From positions 1 through 51,497 of the forward strand of contig NZ_VJMG01000051.1 of the NCBI RefSeq assembly GCF_007004135.1: a DNA stretch of 51,497 nucleotides, in the 5' to 3' direction. Below the pieces are notes generated by a model. The model saw nothing but the letters and a program-made list of their open reading frames with translations, searched no databases and was not told where the DNA came from. The DNA is from Affinirhizobium straminoryzae (GTDB taxonomy: Bacteria > Pseudomonadota > Alphaproteobacteria > Rhizobiales > Rhizobiaceae). The translations under genes were made by a program, and so were the position numbers. Shown in pieces: positions 8,112 through 17,483 of the stretch (positions are counted from its first letter, which is position 1; each line of letters begins with the position of its first letter).

Positions 8112-8607
8112 TGATCCTCCAGGCTGCGATTCGCGAGCGCAACGATATCTCACCGGGCATGGCAGGCAAGCCGGACCACGGTTGCACGTGACCCACTCCC
8201 CAATCGAAGCAGGCTCCGACGACGGGACAAGCGGAGTATGATCCAGGTTGCCATTCTTCCCACGGGCAAATGCGGTGAGCGCCATTGCCATATCCCTTCA
8301 CGACAGTGTTTCCGGCAACCCATCTGCGGGCTCGATGGGGCATGTCTGACCGGAGACCGGCTGCGCCTCGATCGTCTTCCCGCAACGACAAGGCTCAGAT
8401 TTCTGACCCCGGAGCCCTGCAGGCTCCTCCTCGCCCACTAACAAATCTGCGATTTGCCGTCCTCCATTGGATTGCGGCCCAATCGCCACCCCAACGCGCA
8501 GGCGCGCTGGGGACCCCGGCTGGGTGCGGTCCGATCGTCTCCGGTCTTGTCGACTGCCATCGAGGCCGCGATGGGCGCGGCCCGAACACCAGAAAAGGAA
8601 TACGACA
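8112..8607. other. Gene-poor 0.5-kb stretch before the DUF736 gene
   Basis: Several open frames cross this stretch on both strands, but none shows a family motif, a good ribosome site or codon use like the neighbours. It probably holds the promoters of the divergent small genes at either side. Confidence 0.35.
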
Positions 8608-8916
8608 ATGGCTACCATCGGCACCTTCACCTCCACTGAAAACGGCTTTACCGGCTCCATCCGCACGCTCGCCCTCAACGTCAAAGCCCGCATTGCCCGG
8701 GTCGATAACCCCTCCGACAAGGGTCCGCAGTTCCGCGTCTATGCCGGAAGCGTCGAACTCGGCGCTGCCTGGCAGAAGACCTCCGGTGAGGGCCGCGACT
8801 ACCTCTCGGTCAAGCTCGACGATCCGAGCTTCCCTGCCCCGATCTACGCAACGCTCGCCGAGGTCGAAGGCGAGGAAGGCCTCCAGCTCATCTGGTCCCG
8901 CCCGAACCGCGACTGA
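8608..8916 (+). CDS. DUF736 family protein
   Basis: The 102-aa product has the DUF736 pattern: [20 protein letters not shown] at the start, [13 protein letters not shown] in the middle and [20 protein letters not shown] near the end. These small beta-rich proteins are very common beside conjugation and antirestriction genes on alphaproteobacterial plasmids; their function is not known. The start follows an AAGGA, and the frame extending further upstream is unrelated. Confidence 0.9.
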   Translation: MATIGTFTSTENGFTGSIRTLALNVKARIARVDNPSDKGPQFRVYAGSVELGAAWQKTSGEGRDYLSVKLDDPSFPAPIYATLAEVEGEEGLQLIWSRPNRD

Positions 8917-9039
8917 TCAGGATCACGAAGCTCCGCCACCGGCGGAGCCCACTCTCCTGCGAGAAGTCAAAGCCGGATCTGGCATCGAGCCACGCCCGGC
9001 TTTCTTGGTGGCATACGGTGAGCGGGGAAGCTGCTCAGA

Positions 9040-9156
9040 ATGCATGATTGTGCCAAGCGTCGCCAGATCCAAGCCGAGCTCGACATCGCCCAGGCGGATA
9101 TGATCGTCGCGGCTGCCGAGATGGACGGCCTGGCTGAGGCAGAGCCGCCCTTCTGA
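9040..9156 (+). CDS. Possible 38-aa helical microprotein
   Basis: The ORF from ATG 9040 encodes a short amphipathic helix (MHDCAKRRQIQAELDIAQAD at the start). An in-frame stop just upstream at 9019 sets the earliest start. The ribosome site is poor (GGGGA about 11 bases upstream). Supported only by helix-like composition and by its position between DUF736 and the toxin-antitoxin pair. Confidence 0.35.
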   Translation: MHDCAKRRQIQAELDIAQADMIVAAAEMDGLAEAEPPF

Positions 9157-9206
9157 CGGCGGTGATCTCTACCAACCCCTTCACCGTGCGACCAGGAATA
9201 CATTAT

Positions 9207-9235
9207 TTGCAACAATGCTGTATGTGTTGTATGAA
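9207..9235 (+). promoter_or_regulatory. Predicted promoter/operator of the toxin-antitoxin pair
   Basis: TTGCAA (9207-9212), 17 bases, TATGAA (9230-9235). A GCTGT...ACAGC inverted repeat (9217-9239) overlaps the -10 region, as expected for an operator bound by the antitoxin. Confidence 0.45.
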
Positions 9236-9279
9236 CAGCACTGAGACCCTTTCACCCTAATCGTATTGAGGCTGGCCAC

Positions 9280-9546
9280 ATGACAAGCAGGAACGGCTAC
9301 TACACGACAAGCGACCTTTCTCGGAAATCCGGAGATATCATCGCCGAGGCACTCCGACGCCCTGTCACGATCACCCAACGCAACAAGCCGCGATTGGTGT
9401 TGCTGAACATAGACGATTACGAACGTCTTATGCGCCAGTCGGATCGTCGCTCTGTAGGCAGACTGGAGACAATGTCCGACGAGCTGTTTGCTGAATTTGA
9501 AGAGGCCGTCGATGCCTACGCCCAGTCTGATGAGACGAGTCGATGA
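9280..9546 (+). CDS. Phd/YefM-type antitoxin
   Basis: The 88-aa product resembles Phd/YefM antitoxins: an N-terminal DNA-binding part (YYTTSDLSRKSGDIIAEALR, RPVTITQRNKPRLVLLNIDD YER) and an acidic C-terminal tail (DELFAEFEEAVDAYAQ) that would wrap the toxin. It is expected to neutralise the downstream toxin and repress the operon. It overlaps that gene by 4 bp (ATGA). On a plasmid such a pair usually helps stable inheritance. Confidence 0.85.
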   Translation: MTSRNGYYTTSDLSRKSGDIIAEALRRPVTITQRNKPRLVLLNIDDYERLMRQSDRRSVGRLETMSDELFAEFEEAVDAYAQSDETSR

Positions 9547-9959
9547 GCGTATATGACAAGGTCCAGACGGCTGCGGTCGTTCGATATCCATATCTGTGGA
9601 GCCATGAGGCAAACGAGGGAGAAACGGAAGGGCGCAAGAACCGTCCTGTGGCTGTCGGCGTGCGGATCGCGAGGTCAGGTGGCGATCTTGTCTTGTTTTT
9701 TCCTATCACGACAAAGATGCCCGACCGAAATCGTTTTGCCGTCGAGATTCCGACCATCGAAAAGCGACGCGCGGGTCTTGATGCAGATCTTCCGCTGTGG
9801 CTCATCCTGGATGAGTTCAACAGCGATATCATAGGCCGGTCATTCTATTTGGAGCCTGAGCCTCCGCTTGGTCACTTCAGCAAGGCATTCTTTTTGCCGC
9901 TTCTGCGCGAATTTATTGCCCGTCGAAAGTCCTTTGCGGAAGTTAGCCGATCGAGATAG
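9543..9959 (+). CDS. Probable PemK/MazF-like toxin
   Basis: The 138-aa protein is encoded directly after, and overlapping, the antitoxin gene. It has a beta-rich start typical of PemK/MazF-like toxins (VRYPYLWSHEANEGE, GRKNRPVAVGVRI, DLVLFFPITTK). PemK/MazF toxins cleave mRNA. The fit to the family is by pattern and context rather than by a catalytic motif, so an unrelated toxin fold remains possible. Confidence 0.65.
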   Translation: MSVYDKVQTAAVVRYPYLWSHEANEGETEGRKNRPVAVGVRIARSGGDLVLFFPITTKMPDRNRFAVEIPTIEKRRAGLDADLPLWLILDEFNSDIIGRSFYLEPEPPLGHFSKAFFLPLLREFIARRKSFAEVSRSR

Positions 9960-10045
9960 CGGAGTGTGGACAGCAGGGTCTCCGTTCGAGAAGACCAAGG
10001 TCCGCCCTCACATTCTCTTTCGCCAGCGGCAGTATCGTCGGGTGT

Positions 10046-10306
10046 TTACTGCGAAGCGACAGAGCCGATTGCCCGATATCCCCGGCGGCGTTTTTGCCTC
10101 AGAAGATCAAGGAAGAGATCGACCGCGTCCTGTTCCTTTTCGAACTGATGGGTTTTCACCTGACCGCTCGTCCCAATCCGTCCCCATCGCCGGGTCAGGC
10201 ATGCCTCTCCGAACAGGTTCGGCTCGATCGACATCGCGTAGAAGCGGGCCAGGTTCTTACTGGCATCCTTGCGTTCGACATAGAGGTGATAGGGTTGGGC
10301 GATCAT
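10046..10306 (-). CDS. WGR domain protein
   Basis: The 86-aa protein is almost entirely a WGR domain (LTRRWGRIGTSGQVKTHQFE, then AVDLFLDLLRQKRRRGY). In larger proteins this domain binds nucleic acid; small single-domain forms are common on rhizobial plasmids and their role is unknown. The start is placed at MIAQPYHLYVER, where the domain begins; ATGs at 10315 and 10318 are in frame but neither has a ribosome site. Transcribed towards the toxin gene. Confidence 0.8.
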   Translation of the reverse strand: MIAQPYHLYVERKDASKNLARFYAMSIEPNLFGEACLTRRWGRIGTSGQVKTHQFEKEQDAVDLFLDLLRQKRRRGYRAIGSVASQ

Positions 10307-10513
10307 GCAAAACATCATCGTGTTTCTAGAGGGCGTCGTCCAACGACTGTTTTGAATCATCAGAGATCAAACGATTCCTTTCCGTGATGTATCGAGGGGC
10401 AACGGAAATCTCCGTCCGCATAGGTGATTGACCTCATTCACATTGCTGCCTCGTGCTTGTGATTGCGCAATGTCTATGAAAAGAAGCTCCCGAACTGATC
10501 ACAGGAGGCGCAG

Positions 10514-10846
10514 ATGGAAGATGCTATCCAAATCGACAACCGCGGCGACTTTGGCCTGTGGGCGATCGAAGTGGCCAAACAAATCGTTGCGGATCAGGGA
10601 TTCGAACTTGCCCGTGCGGCTCGCGATGGCTCTGAAGACGACGTCCGCGTGGCTGGCAACGCTCTTGGCCAAGCCATTACCAGCGCGATGATGGGAAGTG
10701 TTCGACGGGCTGACCGAATGGGCCTCCGACTAGCAGATGGCGCTCCTAAGCGGAATGCCTCGGTCGGGGCCAGTCGGTCCCGGCTTCAGCTGACGCGGCG
10801 CTATGCTAAGCCTCCTGCGGCAGCCCGATTTCCGACCGAAGCATGA
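10514..10846 (+). CDS. Hypothetical protein upstream of traG
   Basis: A GGAGG lies 6 bases before the ATG. The first 70 residues look like a genuine helical protein (GLWAIEVAKQIVADQGFELA, NALGQAITSAMMG); the last 40 are basic and low in order, as if the reading frame had been altered. No family recognised. Its stop overlaps the ATG of a second small ORF at 10843. Confidence 0.5.
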   Translation: MEDAIQIDNRGDFGLWAIEVAKQIVADQGFELARAARDGSEDDVRVAGNALGQAITSAMMGSVRRADRMGLRLADGAPKRNASVGASRSRLQLTRRYAKPPAAARFPTEA

Positions 10847-11028
10847 CGAGAATTCCCGAAATCACGCCCTTTCAGGTCGTCGCTATGCTGATTTCTCCGA
10901 TGCTCTTCATTCTGTATGTGCAGGCGCGTCGCGCCGCAGAAACCTGCTCCGCTCCACGCAAACGGTCATATCTTTCCGCCGGAACCAGATGGCACGGCCG
11001 CATCGAAGTGGCGGATTGCCTGCGGTGA
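10843..11028 (+). CDS. Possible truncated small membrane ORF overlapping the traG 3' end
   Basis: It begins in an ATGA overlap with the previous ORF. The first 30 residues are hydrophobic ([20 protein letters not shown]) and could form one membrane helix. From about base 10907 it runs antisense to traG, and the remaining residues look like noise. It may be the stump of a gene cut when traG was joined here, or a chance frame. Confidence 0.25.
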   Translation: MTRIPEITPFQVVAMLISPMLFILYVQARRAAETCSAPRKRSYLSAGTRWHGRIEVADCLR

Positions 11029-12841
11029 ACACTATCTGCTCGTCCGCCCTCATACGAAGCACTTCATGGGGCTGGATGAGTGGCCGGGCGGCCAACTGCT
11101 TCGACCGCGTCCGCGATGACCCGCGTGACTGGAAACTACGGCTAACCTGGTCGATCTCCACCGTCGTCATGCCGCAGCGACGGGAGATATAGTCGGCGGT
11201 TTCCGGATCGTTGATGGCTGCAAAACTGATCCAGCTTGCGCTTTCGAACCACTTGCTGGACGCATCGCGCCCGCCATAGGTTTCGCGCAACTGGCCGATC
11301 GACTGATAGATCATCGTAAGCGTGATGCCGTACTTGCGGCCGGCGTCGCGCGCGGTCTCCAGAATGCGCATGTAGCCAAGGCGGGCGACCTCATCGAGCA
11401 GGAACAGGGCGCGACCTTCCATGGCGCCATCGCGATTATAGATCGCGTTCAGAAACGAACCAATCACGACCCGTGCCAGCCCGGCATGGGTCTCCAATGT
11501 TTTCAGGTCGATGTTGATGAACACGTCGGTCTTACCCGACGCAATATCCTCGGTCCGGAATGTCGAACCCGAGACCAGAGCCGCATAGTTTTGGTATGAC
11601 AGCCAGTGCGTCTCCTTGATGGCATTGGCGTAGACGCCGCTGAATGTCTCTGGCGTCATGTTGACGAAGGCGGCGACGTTTTCCTTCACGAAGTCCGATC
11701 CCGAATTGTCGTAGATATATTGAAGGCGCTGTCGAAGCTTCGGCTCGGGTTCCGACAGATTCTCGCGGACCTGACGTAGCGTCTGCTTTTCCTTTGCGTT
11801 GTGGCCGGACAGGCAGACATCGGCGATGATCGCCGTCAGGAGCTGAAGTCCGGAAGCGCGGAAGAAATCGTCGCGGACGCCACTCGCGCGACCGCTATCG
11901 CTCATGATCCATGAGGCGACCGAGGCGATATCCTCCTCCTTCGTGCCGCCATATTGGCCGACCCAGTCGAGTGCGTTGAAGCCTGTTGCGGGTTTGCGCG
12001 GGTCGAGGATCCTGACACGCCGCCCCGCCTCTTCTCGATGTTTCGAGACCATCGGCGCGACCTCGTTCGACGGATCGAGCAAGATGAGCGATCCACCCCA
12101 CTTCAACGCTGTAGGGATCGTCACCGAGGTCGTCTTTAAACCGCCCGATCCCGCAAAGACGATGCCGTGCGATGAGCCGAATGAGCCGTCGAAGCAGAGC
12201 AGCGGGGACTTGCCCCCGGCGCCCCAGGTTTCGCTGCTATCGGCACGGAACGAAATGCCGGCGACACCATCTCGGTCGACACGATACCGCTCGCCGACCA
12301 CGATACCGCCCGAGTCCGGGAACAGCTTCTCTGCTTCGGTGAGTTTCATCCAGTCGGCCTCGCCGTGCAGGGCACGCTTGCCGATGACGCGTTTCGGCAC
12401 AGCCCGCGCGAAGGCGGCGTTGCCGACAATCGCCACGCGCAGCGCGAAACAGCCCGACATAAGTGCTGCGGCCGCTCCGATCACGGTCGAAGGATCGAGA
12501 TAGGAAAGCGTGGATTTCCCCGCTGATACTTGGGACGATAGTTCTGCGAGCCGAATGCCTTCTCGCAAGCAAGCCGTCAGGATCACCGCGGCGTTTCCGA
12601 TTGCAGCGCCAACGCCTGCAGCGCGAATGTTTGCTGATCCCGCGCTCGCGAACAGAAACATCAGGCCCAGAGCTGCGGCCGCCACGAATGGAGCGGCGAC
12701 TCCTGCCCGTCCCAAGGTGAGCTTTGCCGCCTCAGTCTTCCCAAACCCGGCAAGCCATGTCTCAATGCCGGTCATCGCGAACACCGTCGCTGCCATCATG
12801 GCCAGAGGCAGAATGGCGAGAACGATCCTATTCACCTTCAT
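10907..12841 (-). CDS. traG: TraG, type IV coupling protein
   Basis: The 644-aa VirD4/TraG ATPase couples the relaxosome to the Trb channel at the inner membrane. N-terminal hydrophobic helices (residues 5-25, 50-68, 75-92, 120-140) are followed by the ATPase: Walker [10 protein letters not shown] at 231-239 and Walker [11 protein letters not shown] at 480-489. Full family length. It is third in traC-traD-traG and overlaps the traD 3' end by 14 bp. The gene order matches Ti-type plasmids, where this operon diverges from traA across oriT. Confidence 0.96.
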   Translation of the reverse strand: MKVNRIVLAILPLAMMAATVFAMTGIETWLAGFGKTEAAKLTLGRAGVAAPFVAAAALGLMFLFASAGSANIRAAGVGAAIGNAAVILTACLREGIRLAELSSQVSAGKSTLSYLDPSTVIGAAAALMSGCFALRVAIVGNAAFARAVPKRVIGKRALHGEADWMKLTEAEKLFPDSGGIVVGERYRVDRDGVAGISFRADSSETWGAGGKSPLLCFDGSFGSSHGIVFAGSGGLKTTSVTIPTALKWGGSLILLDPSNEVAPMVSKHREEAGRRVRILDPRKPATGFNALDWVGQYGGTKEEDIASVASWIMSDSGRASGVRDDFFRASGLQLLTAIIADVCLSGHNAKEKQTLRQVRENLSEPEPKLRQRLQYIYDNSGSDFVKENVAAFVNMTPETFSGVYANAIKETHWLSYQNYAALVSGSTFRTEDIASGKTDVFINIDLKTLETHAGLARVVIGSFLNAIYNRDGAMEGRALFLLDEVARLGYMRILETARDAGRKYGITLTMIYQSIGQLRETYGGRDASSKWFESASWISFAAINDPETADYISRRCGMTTVEIDQVSRSFQSRGSSRTRSKQLAARPLIQPHEVLRMRADEQIVFTAGNPPLRCGRAIWFRRKDMTVCVERSRFLRRDAPAHTE

Positions 12842-13043
12842 TGCCGAACGCCTCCGACCCGATCGCTGTCAGTCGTGTTCGCTCATTGTCGTCCGACTTC
12901 AGCCGCTTTCGCAGTTCGATCAGGGCACCGAGCAGAAGCGCCCGCTTCTCGAACCGAAGACCGGCTTTGATGATCAGGCCGCCAAGCTCGATCTTGTCAC
13001 GCGTGTCCTTCTTCCGGGCATCGGTCGTTGCGGTTCTGCTCAT
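12828..13043 (-). CDS. traD: TraD, conjugal DNA-processing protein
   Basis: A 71-aa protein of the size and place of Ti-plasmid TraD ([32 protein letters not shown]). It belongs with TraC to the small accessory proteins of the relaxosome. The start ATG at 13043 is 4 bases from the traC stop; a longer frame upstream lies inside traC and is ignored. The stop overlaps traG. Confidence 0.92.
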   Translation of the reverse strand: MSRTATTDARKKDTRDKIELGGLIIKAGLRFEKRALLLGALIELRKRLKSDDNERTRLTAIGSEAFGNEGE

Positions 13044-13047
13044 GCGC

Positions 13048-13344
13048 TCAAGCCTCACTAGGGATGCGCGAAGCCGCGCCAGACGCGACCGTTTCGGACT
13101 GCCCGCTGCCCGTGCTGCTGTCGCCTGCCTCTTTCCTTCCGCTCGTGCCGGGCTTGTCTCCGCGAAAGCGTTTTGCCAGTTCCTCGAACGCCGCCTGGAG
13201 CTCGGTCTCCTCGATCTCGATATCGCCGAAGCCTGCACGTAGCGCGATGCGACCGATACGCTCGGCCTCTCTCGTTTCCGCATGCTTGAGCTGTTCCTGG
13301 AGCTTGGCGATTTCTGCGCGGATCTTGGAGGACGGTTTCTTCAT
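13048..13344 (-). CDS. traC: TraC, relaxosome accessory protein
   Basis: The 98-aa product has the N-terminal coiled coil of TraC ([20 protein letters not shown]), then the conserved [20 protein letters not shown] and [11 protein letters not shown], ending in a disordered Ser/Gly tail. First gene of traC-traD-traG, reading away from oriT. TraC is thought to assist the relaxase at the nick site. A palindrome 55-72 bases upstream may be its TraR-controlled promoter element. Confidence 0.93.
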   Translation of the reverse strand: MKKPSSKIRAEIAKLQEQLKHAETREAERIGRIALRAGFGDIEIEETELQAAFEELAKRFRGDKPGTSGRKEAGDSSTGSGQSETVASGAASRIPSEA

Positions 13345-13398
13345 CTCTGGATTGTCCCTGTTGCCTGCATGTTGTGGTTCACGCAGCCAGAGTCGTTC

Positions 13399-13416
13399 AG
13401 ATCGGCGTGCCGATCT
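13399..13416. promoter_or_regulatory. 18-bp palindrome, candidate TraR box upstream of traC
   Basis: AGATCGGC-GT-GCCGATCT is a perfect 8-bp inverted repeat of the same length as the classical tra box. It lies between the divergent traC and traA. One arm with its flank (CGATCTACT) recurs upstream of traI at 32709-32717 in the same orientation relative to the gene. Confidence 0.5.
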
Positions 13417-13432
13417 ACTAACAGAAATGCGA

Positions 13433-13447
13433 GTAGGCGCAGCCTAC
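13433..13447. repeat. Inverted repeat near oriT
   Basis: GTAGGC-GCA-GCCTAC, a perfect 6-bp stem with a 3-base loop, followed by GCTTTT. It could be a relaxosome hairpin or a weak terminator. Confidence 0.4.
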
Positions 13448-13483
13448 GCTTTTGAGCATCATCCCGACCGTTCGCAAGGACGG

Positions 13484-13545
13484 ATCCGAAGGGCGCAATT
13501 ATACGTCGCTGATGCGACGCTCTGCTTCACGGCCCTGGAGGGGCC
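13484..13545. other. oriT: Origin of transfer (oriT)
   Basis: Located between divergent traC and traA, exactly as in Ti-type plasmids. It contains AAGGGCGCAATTATACGTCG (from 13489), which resembles the Q-type (RSF1010/pTi) nick region, followed by the inverted repeat CGTCGC-TGAT-GCGACG (13504-13519) and a GGCCC/GGGCC hairpin (13531-13545). TraA is the expected relaxase. The exact nick position was not determined. Confidence 0.8.
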
Positions 13546-13599
13546 TTCCGCTCCTGACGAACACATTGATTTTGTTCGATCCACGGAGCTTGCTTGGTC

Positions 13600-16500
13600 A
13601 TGGCCGTCCCGCATTTCTCAGTCAGCATCGTTGCACGCGGCTCCGGCCGCAGCGCCGTGCTGTCGGCGGCTTATCGGCATTGCGCCAAGATGGACTATGA
13701 GCGGGAAGCCAGGACGATCGATTACACCCGCAAGCAGGGCCTGCTGCATGAGGAATTTGTCATTCCCAGTGACGCACCAGAGTGGCTGCAATCTTTGGTT
13801 GGCGATCGGTCTGTGTCCGGTGCGTCGGAAGCTTTCTGGAACAAGGTCGAAGAGTTTGAGAAACGGTCGGATGCGCAGCTTGCCAAGGACATCACCATCG
13901 GCCTGCCGTTAGAGCTGTCGGCCGAACAAAACATCGAGCTTGTTAGGGACTTTGTGGTGCGCCACATCACAGTTCAGGGTATTGTGGCTGACTGGGTTTT
14001 CCACGATGCACCGGGCAATCCGCATATCCACCTAATGACAACGTTGCGGCCGCTGACTGAAGACGGTTTCGGTTCGAAGAAGGTGGCGGTCACGGGACCG
14101 GACGGCAAAGTGTCGCGCAACGATCGCGGCAAGATCGTCTATGAGATTTGGGCCGGTGGGCTCGATAACTTCAACGCGTTTCGCGACGGCTGGTTCGCCT
14201 GCCAGAACCGGCATCTGGCACTTGCCGGTCTCGATATCAGGATTGATGGCCGTTCCTTCGAAAAGCAGGGCATCGACCTGACGCCGACGATCCATCTTGG
14301 CGTTGGCACGAAGGCGATCGAGAGGAAAGCAGCCAGTGGGAATCGACCTGCGGAGGAGAAAGCTGCGCTTGAACGGTCGGAGTTGCAGGAGGCGCGGCGG
14401 GCAGAGAATGCCCGCAAGATCCAGCGCAAACCGGAACTCGTGCTCGACCTGATTACGCGGGAGAAGAGCGTGTTCGACGAACGCGACGTCGCCAAGATCC
14501 TGCATCGCTATATCGATGATGCCGGTCTCTTCCAAAGCTTGATGGCGCGCATCATGCAAAATCCCGAGTCCCTGCGGCTCGATCGCGAACGGCTCGATTT
14601 TGTGACCGGGGTCCGTGCGTCGGCAAAATACACGACACGTGAACTGATCCGGCTCGAAGCCGAGATGGCCAACCGGGCAATCTGGCTGTCCCAGCGTTCG
14701 TCGCATGGCGTCCGGAAACCAGTGCTTGAGGCGACGTTCGCGCGCCACGAACGGCTGTCGGACGAGCAAAAGGCCGCGATCGAACATGTGGCCGGTGATG
14801 AGCGTATTGCCGCCGTGATCGGCCGCGCCGGCGCCGGCAAGACCACGATGATGAAGGCCGCCCGCGAGGCATGGGAAGTGGCCGGCTATCGCGTGGTCGG
14901 TGGTGCGCTCGCCGGCAAGGCCGCAGAAGGTCTGGAGAAGGAAGCGGGTATTGTCTCGCGCACGTTATCATCCTGGGAGCTCAGCTGGAGCCAAGGTCGC
15001 GGGACGCTCGACGAGAAGACCGTTTTCGTTCTTGACGAGGCTGGCATGGTTTCCTCGCGGCAGATGGCGATGTTCGTTGAGACCATCACCAGAGCCGGCG
15101 CCAAGCTCGTGCTTGTCGGCGATCCGGAGCAGTTGCAGCCGATCGAAGCGGGTGCTGCCTTCCGCGCCATTGCCGATCGCATCGGCTATGCGGAGCTCGA
15201 AACGATTTACCGTCAGCGTGAGCAATGGATGCGCGACGCATCGCTTGATCTCGCGCGCGGCAATGTCGGCAAAGCCGTCGCAGCCTATCATTCCAATGGC
15301 AAGATGATCGGCTCCGAGCTGAAGACTGATGCGGTCAACAACCTCATCGCCGACTGGAACCGAGAGTACCATCCTGCCAAGTCTACATTGATCCTGGCGC
15401 ATTTGCGCCGTGATGTCCGCATGCTGAATGAACTGGCGCGTGCCAAACTGATCGAACGCGGCATTATTGAGCAGGGATTTGTGTTCAAGACCGCCGATGG
15501 CAATCGCAACTTTGCAGCCGGTGACCAGATTGTCTTCCTGAAGAACGAGGGCTCGATCGGCGTCAAGAACGGCATGCTGGGCAAGGTGGCGGAAGCAGCA
15601 CCTGGTCGCATCGTCGCTGTCATCGGCGAGGGTGAGCACCTGCGCCAGGTTATCGTCGAGCAGCGCTTCTACAACAATGTCGATCATGGTTATGCCACCA
15701 CGGTGCACAAGAGCCAGGGTGCAACCGTTGACCGGGTCAAGGTGCTCGCGTCCCTGTCTCTCGATCGCCACCTCACCTATGTTGCGATGACACGCCACCG
15801 CGAGGATCTCGGCGTCTATTACGGCCACCGATCCTTCGCCAAAGCTGGCGGTCTGGTCGAGACCCTTTCGCGCAGGAACACCAAGGAAACGACGCTCGAT
15901 TATGCAGGCGGTAGCATCTACCGCCAAGCGCTACGCTTTGCCGAAGCGCGGGGCCTTCACATCGTCAACGTCGCCAGAACGGTTGCGCGCGATCGTCTCG
16001 AATGGACGGCTCGGCAGAAGCAAAAACTTGTCGATCTCGCCGGCCGGCTTGCAGCCCTCGGCGCCAGGCTCGGTTTTGCAACGTCGACGACCAGCACAAT
16101 TCGAACTTCAGCAAAGGAGGCCAAGCCCATGGTGGCCGGTATCACCACATTACCGAAATCGATCGATCAGGCAGTCGAGGACAAGCTTGCATCCGATCCG
16201 GCATTGAAGAAGCAGTGGGAGGAAGTCTCGATGCGCTTCCACCACGTTTACGCGCAGCCCGAAGCGGCGTTCAAGGCGGCGAATGTCGATGCGATGTTGA
16301 GCGATCCGGCGACCGCGGCGAAGACGCTTTCACGTATCACTGCAGAGCCGGAAGCCTTCGGCTCCTTGAAAGGAAAGACCGGTGTCTTCGCGAGCCGTGC
16401 GGACAAATTGGATCGGGACCGGGCGCTCAAAAATGTGACGCCGCTCGCGGACAGCATCAGCGACTATCTCCGTCAACGCGGCGACGCCGAACAGCGAAAT

Positions 16501-16920
16501 CACGCCGAGGAGCTTGCGGTGCGTAGGCAGGTTGCGCTGGAGATCCCCGCTCTCTCGTCCAATGCGAAAAGCGTTCTTGAACGAGTGCGTGATGCCATCG
16601 ACCGAAATGACCTGCCCTCTGGCCTCGAATATACACTCGCCGACAAGATGGTGAAGGCTGAACTTGAAGGTTTCGCCAAGGCGGTCATCGAGCGCTTCGG
16701 CGAGAGAACCTTCTTGCCCCAAGCAGCGAAGGACGCCAATGGCGAGGCTTATCAGCGGGTCACGTCAGGAATGAATGCCGCCCAGAAGAGTGAGGTGCAA
16801 CAGGCCTGGAATATGATGTGGACGGTGCAGCAACTGTCCGCCCATGAACGCAGTGTGACGGCACTCAAGCAGGCTGAGACACTGCGTCAGACCAAATCTC
16901 AGGGGCTCACCCTCAAATGA
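13600..16920 (+). CDS. traA: TraA, bifunctional relaxase-helicase
   Basis: The 1106-aa protein nicks oriT and unwinds the transferred strand. The N-terminal MobA/MobL relaxase domain has the candidate catalytic Tyr25 (LSAAYRHCAKM) and the metal-binding HIH at 142-144 (GNPHIHLMTTLRPL). The central RecD/TraI-like helicase has Walker A GRAGAGKTT at 408-416 and Walker B VLDEAGM near 478, then HKSQGATVDRV and YVAMTRHRE. The C-terminal 300 residues are helical. ATG 13600 (MAVPHFSVSIVAR) is chosen over a TTG at 13594. Its stop overlaps traF (ATGA). Confidence 0.97.
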   Translation: MAVPHFSVSIVARGSGRSAVLSAAYRHCAKMDYEREARTIDYTRKQGLLHEEFVIPSDAPEWLQSLVGDRSVSGASEAFWNKVEEFEKRSDAQLAKDITIGLPLELSAEQNIELVRDFVVRHITVQGIVADWVFHDAPGNPHIHLMTTLRPLTEDGFGSKKVAVTGPDGKVSRNDRGKIVYEIWAGGLDNFNAFRDGWFACQNRHLALAGLDIRIDGRSFEKQGIDLTPTIHLGVGTKAIERKAASGNRPAEEKAALERSELQEARRAENARKIQRKPELVLDLITREKSVFDERDVAKILHRYIDDAGLFQSLMARIMQNPESLRLDRERLDFVTGVRASAKYTTRELIRLEAEMANRAIWLSQRSSHGVRKPVLEATFARHERLSDEQKAAIEHVAGDERIAAVIGRAGAGKTTMMKAAREAWEVAGYRVVGGALAGKAAEGLEKEAGIVSRTLSSWELSWSQGRGTLDEKTVFVLDEAGMVSSRQMAMFVETITRAGAKLVLVGDPEQLQPIEAGAAFRAIADRIGYAELETIYRQREQWMRDASLDLARGNVGKAVAAYHSNGKMIGSELKTDAVNNLIADWNREYHPAKSTLILAHLRRDVRMLNELARAKLIERGIIEQGFVFKTADGNRNFAAGDQIVFLKNEGSIGVKNGMLGKVAEAAPGRIVAVIGEGEHLRQVIVEQRFYNNVDHGYATTVHKSQGATVDRVKVLASLSLDRHLTYVAMTRHREDLGVYYGHRSFAKAGGLVETLSRRNTKETTLDYAGGSIYRQALRFAEARGLHIVNVARTVARDRLEWTARQKQKLVDLAGRLAALGARLGFATSTTSTIRTSAKEAKPMVAGITTLPKSIDQAVEDKLASDPALKKQWEEVSMRFHHVYAQPEAAFKAANVDAMLSDPATAAKTLSRITAEPEAFGSLKGKTGVFASRADKLDRDRALKNVTPLADSISDYLRQRGDAEQRNHAEELAVRRQVALEIPALSSNAKSVLERVRDAIDRNDLPSGLEYTLADKMVKAELEGFAKAVIERFGERTFLPQAAKDANGEAYQRVTSGMNAAQKSEVQQAWNMMWTVQQLSAHERSVTALKQAETLRQTKSQGLTLK

Positions 16921-17483
16921 AGATGCGCCATCGACATAAAGTGCTCCGGCGCATGAAGCGGCTTGTCTGGTTTTACCGGATCAGCAGCGTTAGCCTTTTT
17001 ACGCTTGGCCTCATTGTCCTGTTCGCAGGTCAGGGCTTCAGGATCAATCTCACACCAAGCGCGCCCCTAGGCCTATGGCGGATCGTTCAGCCCGATCGGC
17101 CGATCCTGGTTGGCGATTTGGTCTTCATTTGTCCACCGAACACTGACGCGATGCGTGAGGCGCGTGCGCGTGGGTATCTGCGCTTCGGCCTCTGCGCCGG
17201 ACGCGTGGCGCCGCTTATCAAGACCGTTGTGGCGACGTCCGGAAAGGCGATCGAAATCAGTGACGACGTGCGTGTCGATGGTCGCCCCCTACCTCATTCG
17301 AGGGTTTTCCGGATGGATGGCCAAGGGCGCGAGATGACAGCTTATGATGGTGGTGTCGTTCCGCCTGGCACGGTCTTTCTGCATTCCCAGTTCCCGGGTT
17401 CGTTCGACAGCCGATATTTCGGTCCTCTGCCGATGGATGGCATCCTCGGACTGGCGCGAGAGGTATGGACCTATGCGCCGTGA
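16917..17483 (+). CDS. traF: TraF, conjugal transfer peptidase
   Basis: The 188-aa S26-family peptidase related to RP4 TraF matures and cyclises the TrbC pilin. It has an N-terminal membrane anchor (residues 20-42), the catalytic Ser region (TPSAPLGLWRI) and the Lys region (PLIKTVVATSGKAIE). It overlaps traA by 4 bp and traB by 11 bp, so the traAFBH genes are likely one transcript. Confidence 0.94.
   Translation: MKMRHRHKVLRRMKRLVWFYRISSVSLFTLGLIVLFAGQGFRINLTPSAPLGLWRIVQPDRPILVGDLVFICPPNTDAMREARARGYLRFGLCAGRVAPLIKTVVATSGKAIEISDDVRVDGRPLPHSRVFRMDGQGREMTAYDGGVVPPGTVFLHSQFPGSFDSRYFGPLPMDGILGLAREVWTYAP

Noticed and set aside
8285..9103. Open frame of 272 codons on the plus strand across DUF736
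   Set aside because: Overlaps the real DUF736 gene in another frame and is Pro/Ser/Arg-rich without motifs.
13028..13912. Open frame of 294 codons across traC, oriT and traA
   Set aside because: It spans divergent known genes and the oriT region; composition is shadow-like.
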